Shown here in pieces: positions 20,101 through 27,394 of a stretch of DNA of 64,000 nucleotides. A program made the translations under genes and the position numbers. Source of the DNA: an uncultured Bacteroides sp. (lineage in GTDB: Bacteria > Bacteroidota > Bacteroidia > Bacteroidales > Bacteroidaceae); assembly GCA_958477465.1 (NCBI GenBank), contig CAUEFX010000003.1, positions 73,822 to 137,821 on the forward strand, written 5' to 3'. Every line of letters starts with the position of its first letter. Within the stretch, counting starts at the first letter, position 1. The notes under the pieces were generated by a model, which saw only the letters and a program-made list of their open reading frames with translations, was not told the origin of the DNA and made no database searches.

Positions 20101-20531
20101 TCCTTATCTACTACCGTACCGGTTATCTTTCTTTTGCTAACTTGCCGAGGAGAGGTATTTTCTTCTCTTTTCGAGAATACAATATAATTATTGGCATTCT
20201 CGTACTTAAGCTTCTTGTCCTTTACCAACTCATCAAGCAGGTCACTGACCTTTCCTTTTCTTTTAGAGAAAGTAATTTGTTGCTTTACATTCAGCTCTCC
20301 GCTATTATACACTATCAGATAGTCTGTTTGTTTTTCTATTTCCGCGAAAAGCTTCTCTACGGTTATTGTATTTGAAGATAATTCTATAATAGAGTTCTGT
20401 GCTTTACTATTAGTTGCATACAACTGAAAAACGCAAACAAACATAATAATTGATGCAAATTTCATAATATTTAAGATTCTACAGTCCGTTTTTAGGCACA
20501 AAAAATGCCTTAACAAAGGATTTATTTTCAT
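17181..20531 (-). CDS. SusC-like TonB-dependent transporter with STN signalling domain (PUL)
   Basis: A 1116-aa outer-membrane transporter. Domains in order: a signal peptide (the first Met gives a long basic lead; an internal Met at about residue 23 would give a cleaner one), STN/secretin-TonB short domain (about 50-120), carboxypeptidase-regulatory-like domain (about 133-210), plug starting near DEVVVIGYGTAKKKDLAG, and the 22-strand barrel ending in GINFSF. The STN domain is what lets such transporters signal through FecR to an ECF sigma factor, and both genes lie immediately upstream. Substrate is an acetylated, probably fucosylated glycan by inference from the neighbouring enzymes. Confidence 0.95.
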   Translation of the reverse strand: MKINPLLRHFLCLKTDCRILNIMKFASIIMFVCVFQLYATNSKAQNSIIELSSNTITVEKLFAEIEKQTDYLIVYNSGELNVKQQITFSKRKGKVSDLLDELVKDKKLKYENANNYIVFSKREENTSPRQVSKRKITGTVVDKDGVPIIGVTVMEKGETSRGTITDIDGRYTLDISGDELQFSYVGYLTQVVKVRKEVSSCNVVLEEDTKTLDEVVVIGYGTAKKKDLAGSVVRADLNTLKESPNISLASALQGTVPGLNVGAVTTAGADPSISIRGRNSISGTTAPLIVLDGIIFRGNLVDINTNDIESIDVLKDASAAAIYGSQASNGVILITSKSAKVVGKPKLEYNGSYSVQELSTNKMKPMNREDYLQFVADRFLEESRMGDDLSSLNPDWDVTNHLMDSHAVNGYLDGTDTNWWDTFTNNNPYIQSHDLSIRGKNTLSSYYMSLGYVDQNNVIINDTYKRYNIRINLDTKITDWLKVGTQSFFTLSDYSGASPSLANVIHLSPLVSLTDDDGEQITYPYLSIYNPMKEIENDDLQKRYNIMANFYLDLNVPFVKGLNYRMNFSQNLITAKTFTFRRKDENELANGSKTNASQYDWTLDNILTYKRLFGKHDINMTFVYGVEKRQYESTGASGTNFTNTVLGYNYLQAAKSDQQYISSSAWEEASLYSMLRLGYTYNDRYIFTGTVRRDGFSGFGRNNKFAVFPSAAVAWRISEEDFIKGKVNWLDDLKLRLSYGVSGNRTVSRYQTLATLGFTDAYLYGDGASAEKGVHVLTMANNDLKWETTNTFNVGVDFSLLNNRLFGSIEYYKSSTHDLLYAVSLPNYNAVWSNTSNIGKLSNWGTEFSITGVPVKTKDFSWDVTFNFSLNRNKVVSITGIDADGDGKEDDLVSSNIFIDEPYGVIYDYKQTGMWQMEDHLAGRIPEGFTYGTYKVEDLDGDGKITAANDRQILGYTDPAYRFSIQNTFNYKNWELKVFVNSIQGGNKYYYGRPASALANPDYIYQYNSFSFDYWTPENPDARYRQIGTYPSVLGNAYSPLVQRNFVRLQDLTLAYTFPSKWMKKIGIDYLKLYVTGKNLFTITDWDGWDPESGTGLVETAYPLMRSYTFGINFSF

Positions 20532-20602
20532 ATCTTTGTTTCTAAATTAAGTTAATGAATTCTGATATTTAATTGGGTACGGAATGCGTTTGCTTATTTT
20601 TC

Positions 20603-20632
20603 AATCGGTGGATGTGGCCGCATCTGCCGATT
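20603..20632. terminator. Hairpin between the anti-sigma gene and susC
   Basis: Arms AATCGG (20603-20608) and CCGATT (20627-20632), with an inner GATG/CATC pair. It is followed by a T-run on the plus strand but not on the minus strand in which the genes are read. It could partly separate sigma/FecR from susCD transcription. Confidence 0.4.
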
Positions 20633-20708
20633 TTTCATATCACCAACGCATGATAAATGACTCTTTATATATCCATAGGCTTTCTGTTTTTAATAGTTCG
20701 ACAATAGG

Positions 20709-21671
20709 TTAACGATATAGTATAATTTTATTGGAATCTTCCTCTCTCTTTATTTTAAAAGGATGAACCTTTTGAATGATACGCAGCACTTCCATTATTC
20801 CATCTCTCTGCCTGAATTTTCCGGTACATTCATAGCCCAAAATTTCAGAGTTCAGCACTGTTATCTCTACATCATAATAAAGTTCCAACTTTTTCAGTAT
20901 GTCTGCAAGCGGTTTCTTATTAAAGGCATACAATCCTTCTTTCCAAATGACAGGAGATTCCGTTATACCCTCTACATAGAATCTGCCGCCAGCCTCTGTC
21001 AGTAATTGATTGGGTTTCAATATGACTCCATGCTGTTCTTGATTGGATTTATAGACCTTGACAGCACCTTCAAGCAAAGCAACAGACAACATGCCTTTGG
21101 AATAGCTGAATACATTGAACTTTGTCCCCAATGCTCTAATGTCTGCTTTATCGGTAGAAACAATAAAAGGAATATCTCCTTTTGCCACTTCAAAAAAGGC
21201 TTCACCGCTCAATTTTACCCTTCGCTCTTCTCCAAACACAGATGGATAACTCAATACAGACCCGGCATTGACCCATACCTTACTTCCATCCGGCAATATA
21301 ATATGAGCTCTTTGACCGGGAGGAACTGACAATTCTTGAGTTATCGGTGAATTATCATCGCCACCTGCAGTCAAACAAGTAATCCAGTAAGTAGAAAATA
21401 CACATACCAATATGACCGCTGCATAACGCAAGATATTCCACAGTATTTTCTTTCCCTTTTCTGCGGTTCGTACTTTCATGAAATTATGCAGACTCTCCTC
21501 ACCCCGCACCATGTTCTTTTTCTGCGAATGAAGCGAAAACAGAGACTGCAGATTCTGATACTCCATCATCTGCTGCTTCAATTCCTTATCGGCAAAAGCT
21601 TCTTCCAATAAAGCCTTTCTTTCGGCCTTATCAAGCTCATTTGCATAATATTTTATAATTCGTTCATCCAT
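20709..21671 (-). CDS. FecR family anti-sigma factor
   Basis: A 320-aa inner-membrane regulator: cytoplasmic N-terminal helices (about 1-75), one transmembrane helix (about 82-102, AAVILVCVFSTYWITCL), then the periplasmic FecR domain (VPPGQRAHIILPDGSKVWVNAGS...LSGEAFFEVAKG...) and a C-terminal DUF4974-like region (ADILKKLELYYDVEI). It holds the ECF sigma factor inactive until the STN domain of the partner SusC signals substrate. A short repeat element separates it from the sigma gene. Confidence 0.94.
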   Translation of the reverse strand: MDERIIKYYANELDKAERKALLEEAFADKELKQQMMEYQNLQSLFSLHSQKKNMVRGEESLHNFMKVRTAEKGKKILWNILRYAAVILVCVFSTYWITCLTAGGDDNSPITQELSVPPGQRAHIILPDGSKVWVNAGSVLSYPSVFGEERRVKLSGEAFFEVAKGDIPFIVSTDKADIRALGTKFNVFSYSKGMLSVALLEGAVKVYKSNQEQHGVILKPNQLLTEAGGRFYVEGITESPVIWKEGLYAFNKKPLADILKKLELYYDVEITVLNSEILGYECTGKFRQRDGIMEVLRIIQKVHPFKIKREEDSNKIILYR

Positions 21672-21750
21672 TCTTTCTCTTATTTTATGTTATGTATACG
21701 TTCCGAAAGAAAAAATCCGCCAAAAAGAAATCTTTTTTTTTGCGGATTTA

Positions 21751-21806
21751 GAGTCTGTTTAATTTTTATCAGCATTCCTTTAAAGGGAAAATTTAAACAG
21801 GTTTTC
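21751..21806 (+). repeat. 56-bp internally deleted copy of the TIR element
   Basis: Ends GAGTCTGTTTAATTTTT and AAAATTTAAACAGGTTTT match the termini of the 15310-15429 and 26052-26159 elements, but the interior is nearly all missing. It lies in the short gap between the FecR gene and the ECF sigma gene. Confidence 0.6.
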
Positions 21807-21811
21807 ATATT

Positions 21812-22360
21812 TCAAGAGAGAGTAAAAAGGAAGAGAAATAGTGGTATACAGTCCTTTAGCTCTTCACGCAATTTCTTATAAGCTATTGCCATTTGAGATT
21901 CTACAGTATTGACTGAAATCTGCAGTTCTTGGGCAATATCCTTTTGCTTTTTTCCCTCGAGCTTACTCATAATGAATATTTTACGGCAACATTCCGGAAG
22001 TTTCTTCAAGGCTATGTCCAAACGAGCTTCAAGAGTATCTTCATCCGGAAAATCGACATCAAGAATATCCAAGGAATCTAATTTCATACGAAGAGCCAAT
22101 GTCGACTCCGTCTGGATCTCACAGATCGCTTCATGTTCTTTCAGTTTCTTGCTTAGGTAATCCAAACATTTGTTTTTTATGGAAGTAAAAAAATAAGCGA
22201 CCCAGTTCAATTGAGTGTCCAACAATTCCCGCCTCTCATACAGATGAAGAAAAACATCTTGAACTATATTCTCAGCATCAGACTCGGATGACACATATTC
22301 TGTAGCAAAGTACACCGCCCGCGAATACCAAGTTATATAAAACGTTTCAAAATCGACCAT
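21812..22360 (-). CDS. ECF RNA polymerase sigma factor (sigma-70 family)
   Basis: A 182-aa extracytoplasmic-function sigma factor. Region 2 is AENIVQDVFLHLYERRELL...WVAYFFTSIKNKCLDYL. Region 4 is CRKIFIMSKLEGKKQKDIAQ followed by the helix-turn-helix SVNTVESQMAIAYKKL. The ATG at 22360 is chosen over a TTG one codon earlier. With the FecR and STN-SusC genes downstream it forms the classic trans-envelope switch that turns on a PUL when its glycan is transported. Confidence 0.95.
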   Translation of the reverse strand: MVDFETFYITWYSRAVYFATEYVSSESDAENIVQDVFLHLYERRELLDTQLNWVAYFFTSIKNKCLDYLSKKLKEHEAICEIQTESTLALRMKLDSLDILDVDFPDEDTLEARLDIALKKLPECCRKIFIMSKLEGKKQKDIAQELQISVNTVESQMAIAYKKLREELKDCIPLFLFLFTLS

Positions 22361-22379
22361 CAATCAGTAATCAAATTAT

Positions 22380-22545
22380 ATACCTAACTAAAACTTCCCC
22401 TCCAAATAGAAGTGGGAATATATCAGATTCTCCGATATTTCCGTAAATTAACCATCAGCAAACAGTTGATTTACAAACATCCTGAATTTTCTGTTATGAA
22501 CACAAAAATAGGGAAAAATTAAGTAAAATGAAAAAAATCCAACGA
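22380..22545 (-). promoter_or_regulatory. Promoter and structured leader of the ECF sigma gene (shared-leader copy A)
   Basis: On the minus strand a -7 box TATTTTTG (22503-22510) precedes a ~140-nt leader. The leader can form GTAAATCAAC/GTTAATTTAC (one mismatch) and a second, weaker TTCCC.../...GGGAA hairpin. The same promoter-plus-leader is found, diverged, upstream of the C10 protease gene (51357-51530), sharing GGATGTTTGTAAATCAACTG. Confidence 0.6.
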
Positions 22546-22763
22546 TTAAAGATTCAACCTTTATCCTATTTCCAACCTCATTCCCCCATTTTGGCTCGGA
22601 CTATTTATTCCGCCGTCCCTCGCTGGAGAAAACGTCTTTCTCTCCACCGTAAAAAGGCCAGAGATATGGATAAAAGTTACAAGATATGCGAATAAACTGA
22701 CATAAATTCCTCATATCGTGTTTTTTGCTAACATACACTTCAATTTAAAAGCGGCAAATAGAG

Positions 22764-22871
22764 AAAAAAGTGCATAAAAAGATGGATTAAATGCACTTTT
22801 TCCTGCATATTTCCAGATAAAAGAGGATAAATATGCACTTTTACCCAGCAGATTAATGCACTTTTACCCGG
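22764..22871. repeat. Cluster of ATGCACTTTT repeats
   Basis: Three direct copies of ATGCACTTTT(A/T)CC start at 22791, 22833 and 22856, with one inverted copy at 22764-22775. They lie in the 1.2-kb non-coding interval between the ECF sigma gene and pyrH. The remainder of that interval shows no gene I can support. Confidence 0.5.
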
Positions 22872-22883
22872 TTGAAAGCTTCA

Positions 22884-22922
22884 GTTTCTCGTAGAGGAAC
22901 GACTCGTTCCTCTACGAGAAAC
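22884..22922. repeat. 39-bp perfect odd palindrome
   Basis: Arms of 19 bp (22884-22902 and 22904-22922; core GTAGAGGAACGA-C-TCGTTCCTCTAC) around a single central base. It can form a strong hairpin or cruciform. It has no downstream T-run, so it is not a typical intrinsic terminator. Confidence 0.7.
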
Positions 22923-23451
22923 CATAAGAATCTCTAGGGGGAAACTATATTTTGTCTTGTCGGGTGGACTTTTTATGCTAACAGCAGACTGAATTCAGAC
23001 TGTTTTAAAATAGAATAAAGAATAATATATGTATATTTTTAAGACAAATTGAAAGCTAAATACAGAAACGAGAATCTTTACCATAACGATTCAACCATTT
23101 TGGTGTCTTTGGGAAATATTTTATATGAAAATGCAGACGATTTTTAGTTTCAACCCCATCCTCTACTTTAATAACGGAATTCTGCATCAACTAAAATATC
23201 ATATTGACATTTTGTAAAAGTACTTTTTTTTTCGAAGAAGTCCGGCCGTGTGCTTCTATTATCCGGCGGTGTATTTCAACAACAGTGTCCACCTCTGCCA
23301 CAATCAAACGCCCGTTCCATTTTTGTCTGCAATGAACTTTTTTCCCCGGTAAATGTGGCAACCTCTCAAAACGCCTTTTTACTTCATAAAAGCGTTTTAA
23401 ATGAAAGAACCGTGGTTTCAGCACCCATAGTAACATTTTGATTACCCAAAT

Positions 23452-23484
23452 TTTGGCATTGTCAAAATTGAATGTGTATATTTG
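23452..23484 (+). promoter_or_regulatory. Predicted promoter for pyrH
   Basis: TTTG (23452-23455), 21-bp spacer, then TATATTTG (23477-23484), a full match to the Bacteroides consensus, ~70 bp upstream of the pyrH ATG. Confidence 0.7.
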
Positions 23485-23555
23485 TAGACTTTATGGCAAG
23501 GACTGATTGCCTGTAACAATACGCTGTTAAGTGTTATTTAATAAATATATATCTT

Positions 23556-24266
23556 ATGACAAAATACAAGAGAATTCTATTGAAGCTCAGCGGTGAAAGC
23601 CTGATGGGAGAAAAGAAAAGCGGCATCGATGAAAAGAGGCTGGCTGAATATGCCATGCAAATCAAAGAGATCCACGAACAAGGAGTGCAGATAGGTATTG
23701 TAATCGGCGGAGGTAACTTCTTTCGCGGATTGACCGGTGCCGGTAAGGGATACGACCGTGTAAAAGGAGATCAGATGGGGATGCTGGCTACCGTGATGAA
23801 CAGCCTCGCCCTCAGCTCGGCATTGGTGGCAGCCGACGTGAAAGCCCGCGTACTGACAGCTATCCGTATGGAACCGATAGGCGAATTCTACAGCAAATGG
23901 AAAGCCATTGAATATATGGAAGCCGGAGAAATCGTGATTATGTCTGCCGGAACCGGCAATCCTTTCTTTACTACCGATACGGGTTCTTCTCTCCGCGGCA
24001 TCGAAATAGAAGCCGACGTCATGCTGAAAGGCACACGGGTAGACGGTATTTATACGGCCGATCCGGAAAAAGACCCGACTGCCACCAAATTCAATGACAT
24101 CACCTACGATGAAGTGTTGAAGCGCGGTCTGAAAGTAATGGATCTCACAGCCACTTGTATGTGCAAAGAAAACAATCTGCCGATTGTAGTATTCGATATG
24201 GATACTGTAGGAAATCTGAAGAAAGTCATCGACGGAAAAGAAATCGGCACAGTGGTGCATAATTAA
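23556..24266 (+). CDS. pyrH: UMP kinase
   Basis: Phosphorylates UMP to UDP in pyrimidine nucleotide synthesis. The 236-aa amino-acid-kinase-fold protein has KYKRILLKLSGESLMG, the nucleotide loop GIVIGGGNFFRG, and the UMP-binding GTGNPFFTTDT. frr follows on the same strand, as it does in many bacteria, though with its own promoter here. Confidence 0.97.
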   Translation: MTKYKRILLKLSGESLMGEKKSGIDEKRLAEYAMQIKEIHEQGVQIGIVIGGGNFFRGLTGAGKGYDRVKGDQMGMLATVMNSLALSSALVAADVKARVLTAIRMEPIGEFYSKWKAIEYMEAGEIVIMSAGTGNPFFTTDTGSSLRGIEIEADVMLKGTRVDGIYTADPEKDPTATKFNDITYDEVLKRGLKVMDLTATCMCKENNLPIVVFDMDTVGNLKKVIDGKEIGTVVHN

Positions 24267-24273
24267 CAGCATA

Positions 24274-24305
24274 TTTGCAGATAAGCAAAAAATAACCTAC
24301 TTTTG
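24274..24305 (+). promoter_or_regulatory. Predicted promoter for frr
   Basis: TTTG (24274-24277), 20-bp spacer, then TACTTTTG (24298-24305). The position 45 bp before the frr ATG suggests frr can be transcribed independently of pyrH. Confidence 0.65.
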
Positions 24306-24349
24306 TTCTATATTCAGTGAAAATAGCAAAACTATAAAAATTAAAAGAT

Positions 24350-24910
24350 ATGATAGACGTTAAGACTTGTATCAACGATTCACAAGAGAAAATGGATATG
24401 GCCGTCATGTACCTGGAAGAGGCTTTGGCTCATATCCGCGCCGGAAAAGCAAGTACGAGACTATTGGACGGAATCCGTGTAGACTCTTACGGAAGCATGG
24501 TGCCGATTAGTAACGTAGCAGCCGTAACGACACCGGATGCGCGTAGCATCACGATCAAGCCGTGGGACAAAAGCATGTTCCGTGTAATCGAAAAGGCAAT
24601 CATTGACTCCGACCTGGGCATCATGCCCGAAAACAATGGGGAAATCATCCGCATCGGTATTCCTCCATTGACAGAAGAGCGCCGTAAACAATTGGCAAAA
24701 CAATGTAAAGCCGAAGGCGAAACAGCCAAAGTAAGTGTACGTAATGCACGCCGTGACGGTATAGACGCACTGAAAAAAGCGGTAAAGGAAGGTCTCGCTG
24801 AAGATGAACAAAAGAACGCCGAAGCCAAACTGCAAAAGATTCATGATAAGTATATCAAGCAAATCGATGATATGTTGGCCGAAAAGGATAAAGAGATAAT
24901 GACAGTGTAA
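24350..24910 (+). CDS. frr: Ribosome recycling factor
   Basis: Splits post-termination ribosomes together with EF-G. 186 aa, the usual length. The conserved helical core is present: [22 protein letters not shown], the short beta insert around [28 protein letters not shown] and the [13 protein letters not shown] segment. Start codon and length agree with the family. Confidence 0.97.
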   Translation: MIDVKTCINDSQEKMDMAVMYLEEALAHIRAGKASTRLLDGIRVDSYGSMVPISNVAAVTTPDARSITIKPWDKSMFRVIEKAIIDSDLGIMPENNGEIIRIGIPPLTEERRKQLAKQCKAEGETAKVSVRNARRDGIDALKKAVKEGLAEDEQKNAEAKLQKIHDKYIKQIDDMLAEKDKEIMTV

Positions 24911-24941
24911 AACCGGTTGGCAACGCTGTTCTGCTGAAAAC

Positions 24942-24980
24942 CCTTATCAGTTGAAGGTCAAGAATTTTCAACTGATAAGG
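24942..24980. terminator. Hairpin downstream of frr
   Basis: Perfect 14-bp arms CCTTATCAGTTGAA (24942-24955) and TTCAACTGATAAGG (24967-24980). There is no clean T-run after it. The following ~95 bp contain short repeats of CAACTATCA-type sequence up to the rsgA start. Confidence 0.55.
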
Positions 24981-25076
24981 ACTTTCGATTGATTGGCAAC
25001 TATCAACTATTGATGATTGACAACTATCAGCGAATAAAAAGACTTTCAACAGATAGAAAACTTTCAACTACATAAT

Positions 25077-26009
25077 ATGCGTGGATTAGTTATAAAGAAT
25101 ACAGGAAGCTGGTATCAGGTCAGAACGGATGACGGGCAACTTATCGAGTGTAAGATAAAAGGGAATTTCCGCCTGAAAGGAATACGGAGCACAAATCCTG
25201 TGGCAGTGGGCGACCGGGTGCAGATTATACTGAACCAGGAAGGTACTGCATTTATTAACGAAATAGAAGACAGAAAGAATTATATCATCCGCCGGTCTTC
25301 GAATCTCTCCAAACAATCGCATATTCTCGCCGCCAACCTTGACCAATGTATGCTGGTGGTGACAATCAATTACCCCGAGACATCCACCATCTTTATCGAT
25401 CGTTTTTTAGCTTCGGCCGAGGCCTATCGCATACCTGTCAAACTGGTATTCAACAAAGTTGATGCCTACGACGAAGATGAACTTCATTACCTGGACAGTC
25501 TCATTAACCTTTATACCCATATCGGCTATCCCTGTCTCAAAATTTCCGCTAAAAACAAAGAAGGAATCGACGCCATTATAAAAGAATTAAAAGGACGGAT
25601 CACGCTCTTCTCCGGACATTCGGGGGTAGGAAAGTCCACACTCATCAATGCCATACTTCCGGGGCAGGAAGTCAAAACGGCAGAGATATCGGCTTATCAC
25701 AACAAAGGAATGCATACCACTACCTTCTCCGAAATGTTTCCCGTTGAAGAAGGAGGATATATCATAGACACTCCGGGGATTAAAGGGTTCGGAACATTCG
25801 ACATGGAAGAAGAAGAAATAGGACATTACTTCCCCGAGATATTCCAATATTCCGCTGACTGCAAGTACAACAACTGCACCCATCGCCAGGAACCGGGGTG
25901 TGCAGTAAGACAAGCCGTAGAGCAGCACTATATCAGCGAATCACGCTATACCTCTTACCTCAATATGCTCGAAGATAAAGAGGAAGGAAAATACCGCGCA
26001 GCCTACTAA
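25077..26009 (+). CDS. rsgA: Ribosome small subunit-dependent GTPase A
   Basis: A 310-aa circularly permuted GTPase that checks maturation of the 30S subunit. It has an N-terminal OB fold, then G4 (NKVD), G1 (GHSGVGKST) and G3 (DTPGI), in the permuted order that defines the family. A C-terminal zinc site follows (CKYNNCTH...C). The plus-strand start at 25077 follows a run of short AT-rich repeats. Confidence 0.96.
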   Translation: MRGLVIKNTGSWYQVRTDDGQLIECKIKGNFRLKGIRSTNPVAVGDRVQIILNQEGTAFINEIEDRKNYIIRRSSNLSKQSHILAANLDQCMLVVTINYPETSTIFIDRFLASAEAYRIPVKLVFNKVDAYDEDELHYLDSLINLYTHIGYPCLKISAKNKEGIDAIIKELKGRITLFSGHSGVGKSTLINAILPGQEVKTAEISAYHNKGMHTTTFSEMFPVEEGGYIIDTPGIKGFGTFDMEEEEIGHYFPEIFQYSADCKYNNCTHRQEPGCAVRQAVEQHYISESRYTSYLNMLEDKEEGKYRAAY

Positions 26010-26051
26010 ATAGCAGCCTTGATTCCTAATCTGTACAGAAGAAATCTTATA

Positions 26052-26159
26052 GAGTCTGTTAAAAAATTCCCTTTAAAAGTTTTATCAACTTCTTTTGGGT
26101 TTATTTTCGGCCTCTAAAATAACTCTCAAAAGAATGCTGAGTTAAATTTAAACAGCCCC
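26052..26159 (-). repeat. 108-bp element with terminal inverted repeats, copy 3
   Basis: The reverse complement of this stretch aligns along its length with 15310-15429. Ends are GAGTCTGTTAAAAAATT and AAATTTAAACAGCCCC. It lies between rsgA and the RND efflux operon and fills much of the 293-bp gap. Confidence 0.7.
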
Positions 26160-26302
26160 TAAACAGAATCTGAACTATTAACTCTTTTTCACGCTGCACA
26201 TATTAAACTATTCTGCCATACTCCTGTCTAAATTACAAGATTATCAATTTGCTATACCGAACAGGTGCACTGTCACAGGTACCTATATAACATAAAACAT
26301 AC

Positions 26303-27382
26303 ATGGACAAGAGAATCAAGTGGGGTATTATCATTTTTGTAGGTGCCGGATTAATAGGAGGCGGCATCTACTCTCAAATGCCTAAACATAATGAAGAATT
26401 GGCAGCTGCCGATAAAGTGATCAAAACCCAGGCTGGGAGTAAAAGAATCCTAAATGTAAATGCACGGGTGATCAGGCCGCAACTGCTCACGGATGAAATC
26501 CGCATCAGCGGCAGTCTGCTACCGGATGAGGAGGTAGACCTCTCATTCGAGACATCCGGAAAGATTGTAGAAATAAACTTCGACGAAGGCAGCACCGTCC
26601 GGAAAGGACAACTATTGGCCAAGGTCAACGACCGGCAACTGCAAGCCCAACTGCAACGCCTTGTTTCCCAACTGAAACTGGCGGAAGACCGCGTATTCCG
26701 CCAGAATGCACTGCTCGAAAGGGATGCCGTAAGTAAAGAGGCTTACGAACAGGTAAAGACAGAGCTGGCTACCCTGAATGCCGATATAGACATCGTAAAA
26801 GCCAACATCGCACTGACGGAACTCCGCGCACCGTTCGACGGGGTCATCGGTTTGCGCCAAGTCAGCGTCGGGGCATACGCCTCCCCCAACACCGTTGTAG
26901 CCAAACTTACAAAGATTTCCCCCTTGAAAGTAGAATTTTCTGTTCCGGAACGTTATGCCGGAGAGATTAAAAAAGGGGCGAACCTGATTTTTAATCTGGA
27001 AGGAAAGCTGGACGGATTTCCTGCCAAAGTATATGCCACAGAATCCAAAATCAGTGATATGCACACCCTCACCGTACGTGCACTCTATCCGAACAGCAGC
27101 GGAAGTATACTTCCGGGCCGGTACGTCAGTGTCCACCTGAAGAAAGAGGAGATTCCGGATGCCATCGCTGTACCATCGGAAGCAATCATTCCGGAAATGG
27201 GCAAAGACAAAATATACCTTTACAAAAACGGGAAAGCGCAACCGGTGGAAATATCGACCGGTATCCGTACCGAAGCAGAAGTACAAGTATTGCGGGGATT
27301 GCAAGCCGGCGATACGATTATCACTTCGGGAACCTTGCAGCTCCGTACCGGATTGCCGGTAACTCTTGATAACATCGATTAA
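26303..27382 (+). CDS. RND efflux membrane fusion (periplasmic adaptor) subunit
   Basis: A 359-aa HlyD/AcrA-type adaptor. An N-terminal membrane anchor (about residues 7-25) is followed by a barrel-sandwich lipoyl half-motif (VEINFDEGSTVRKGQLLAKVND), a helical hairpin (about 110-165), the second lipoyl half (LRAPFDGVIGLRQVSVGAY), a beta-barrel and a membrane-proximal domain. It bridges the inner-membrane pump encoded 12 bp downstream to the TolC-like outer-membrane channel. Confidence 0.94.
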   Translation: MDKRIKWGIIIFVGAGLIGGGIYSQMPKHNEELAAADKVIKTQAGSKRILNVNARVIRPQLLTDEIRISGSLLPDEEVDLSFETSGKIVEINFDEGSTVRKGQLLAKVNDRQLQAQLQRLVSQLKLAEDRVFRQNALLERDAVSKEAYEQVKTELATLNADIDIVKANIALTELRAPFDGVIGLRQVSVGAYASPNTVVAKLTKISPLKVEFSVPERYAGEIKKGANLIFNLEGKLDGFPAKVYATESKISDMHTLTVRALYPNSSGSILPGRYVSVHLKKEEIPDAIAVPSEAIIPEMGKDKIYLYKNGKAQPVEISTGIRTEAEVQVLRGLQAGDTIITSGTLQLRTGLPVTLDNID

Positions 27383-27394
27383 ACCCGCCGCCTT

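Noticed and set aside
23191..23436. 81-aa minus-strand reading frame upstream of pyrH
   Set aside because: No family match, overlaps the upstream region of the pyrH promoter and has no promoter of its own. I treat the interval as non-coding.
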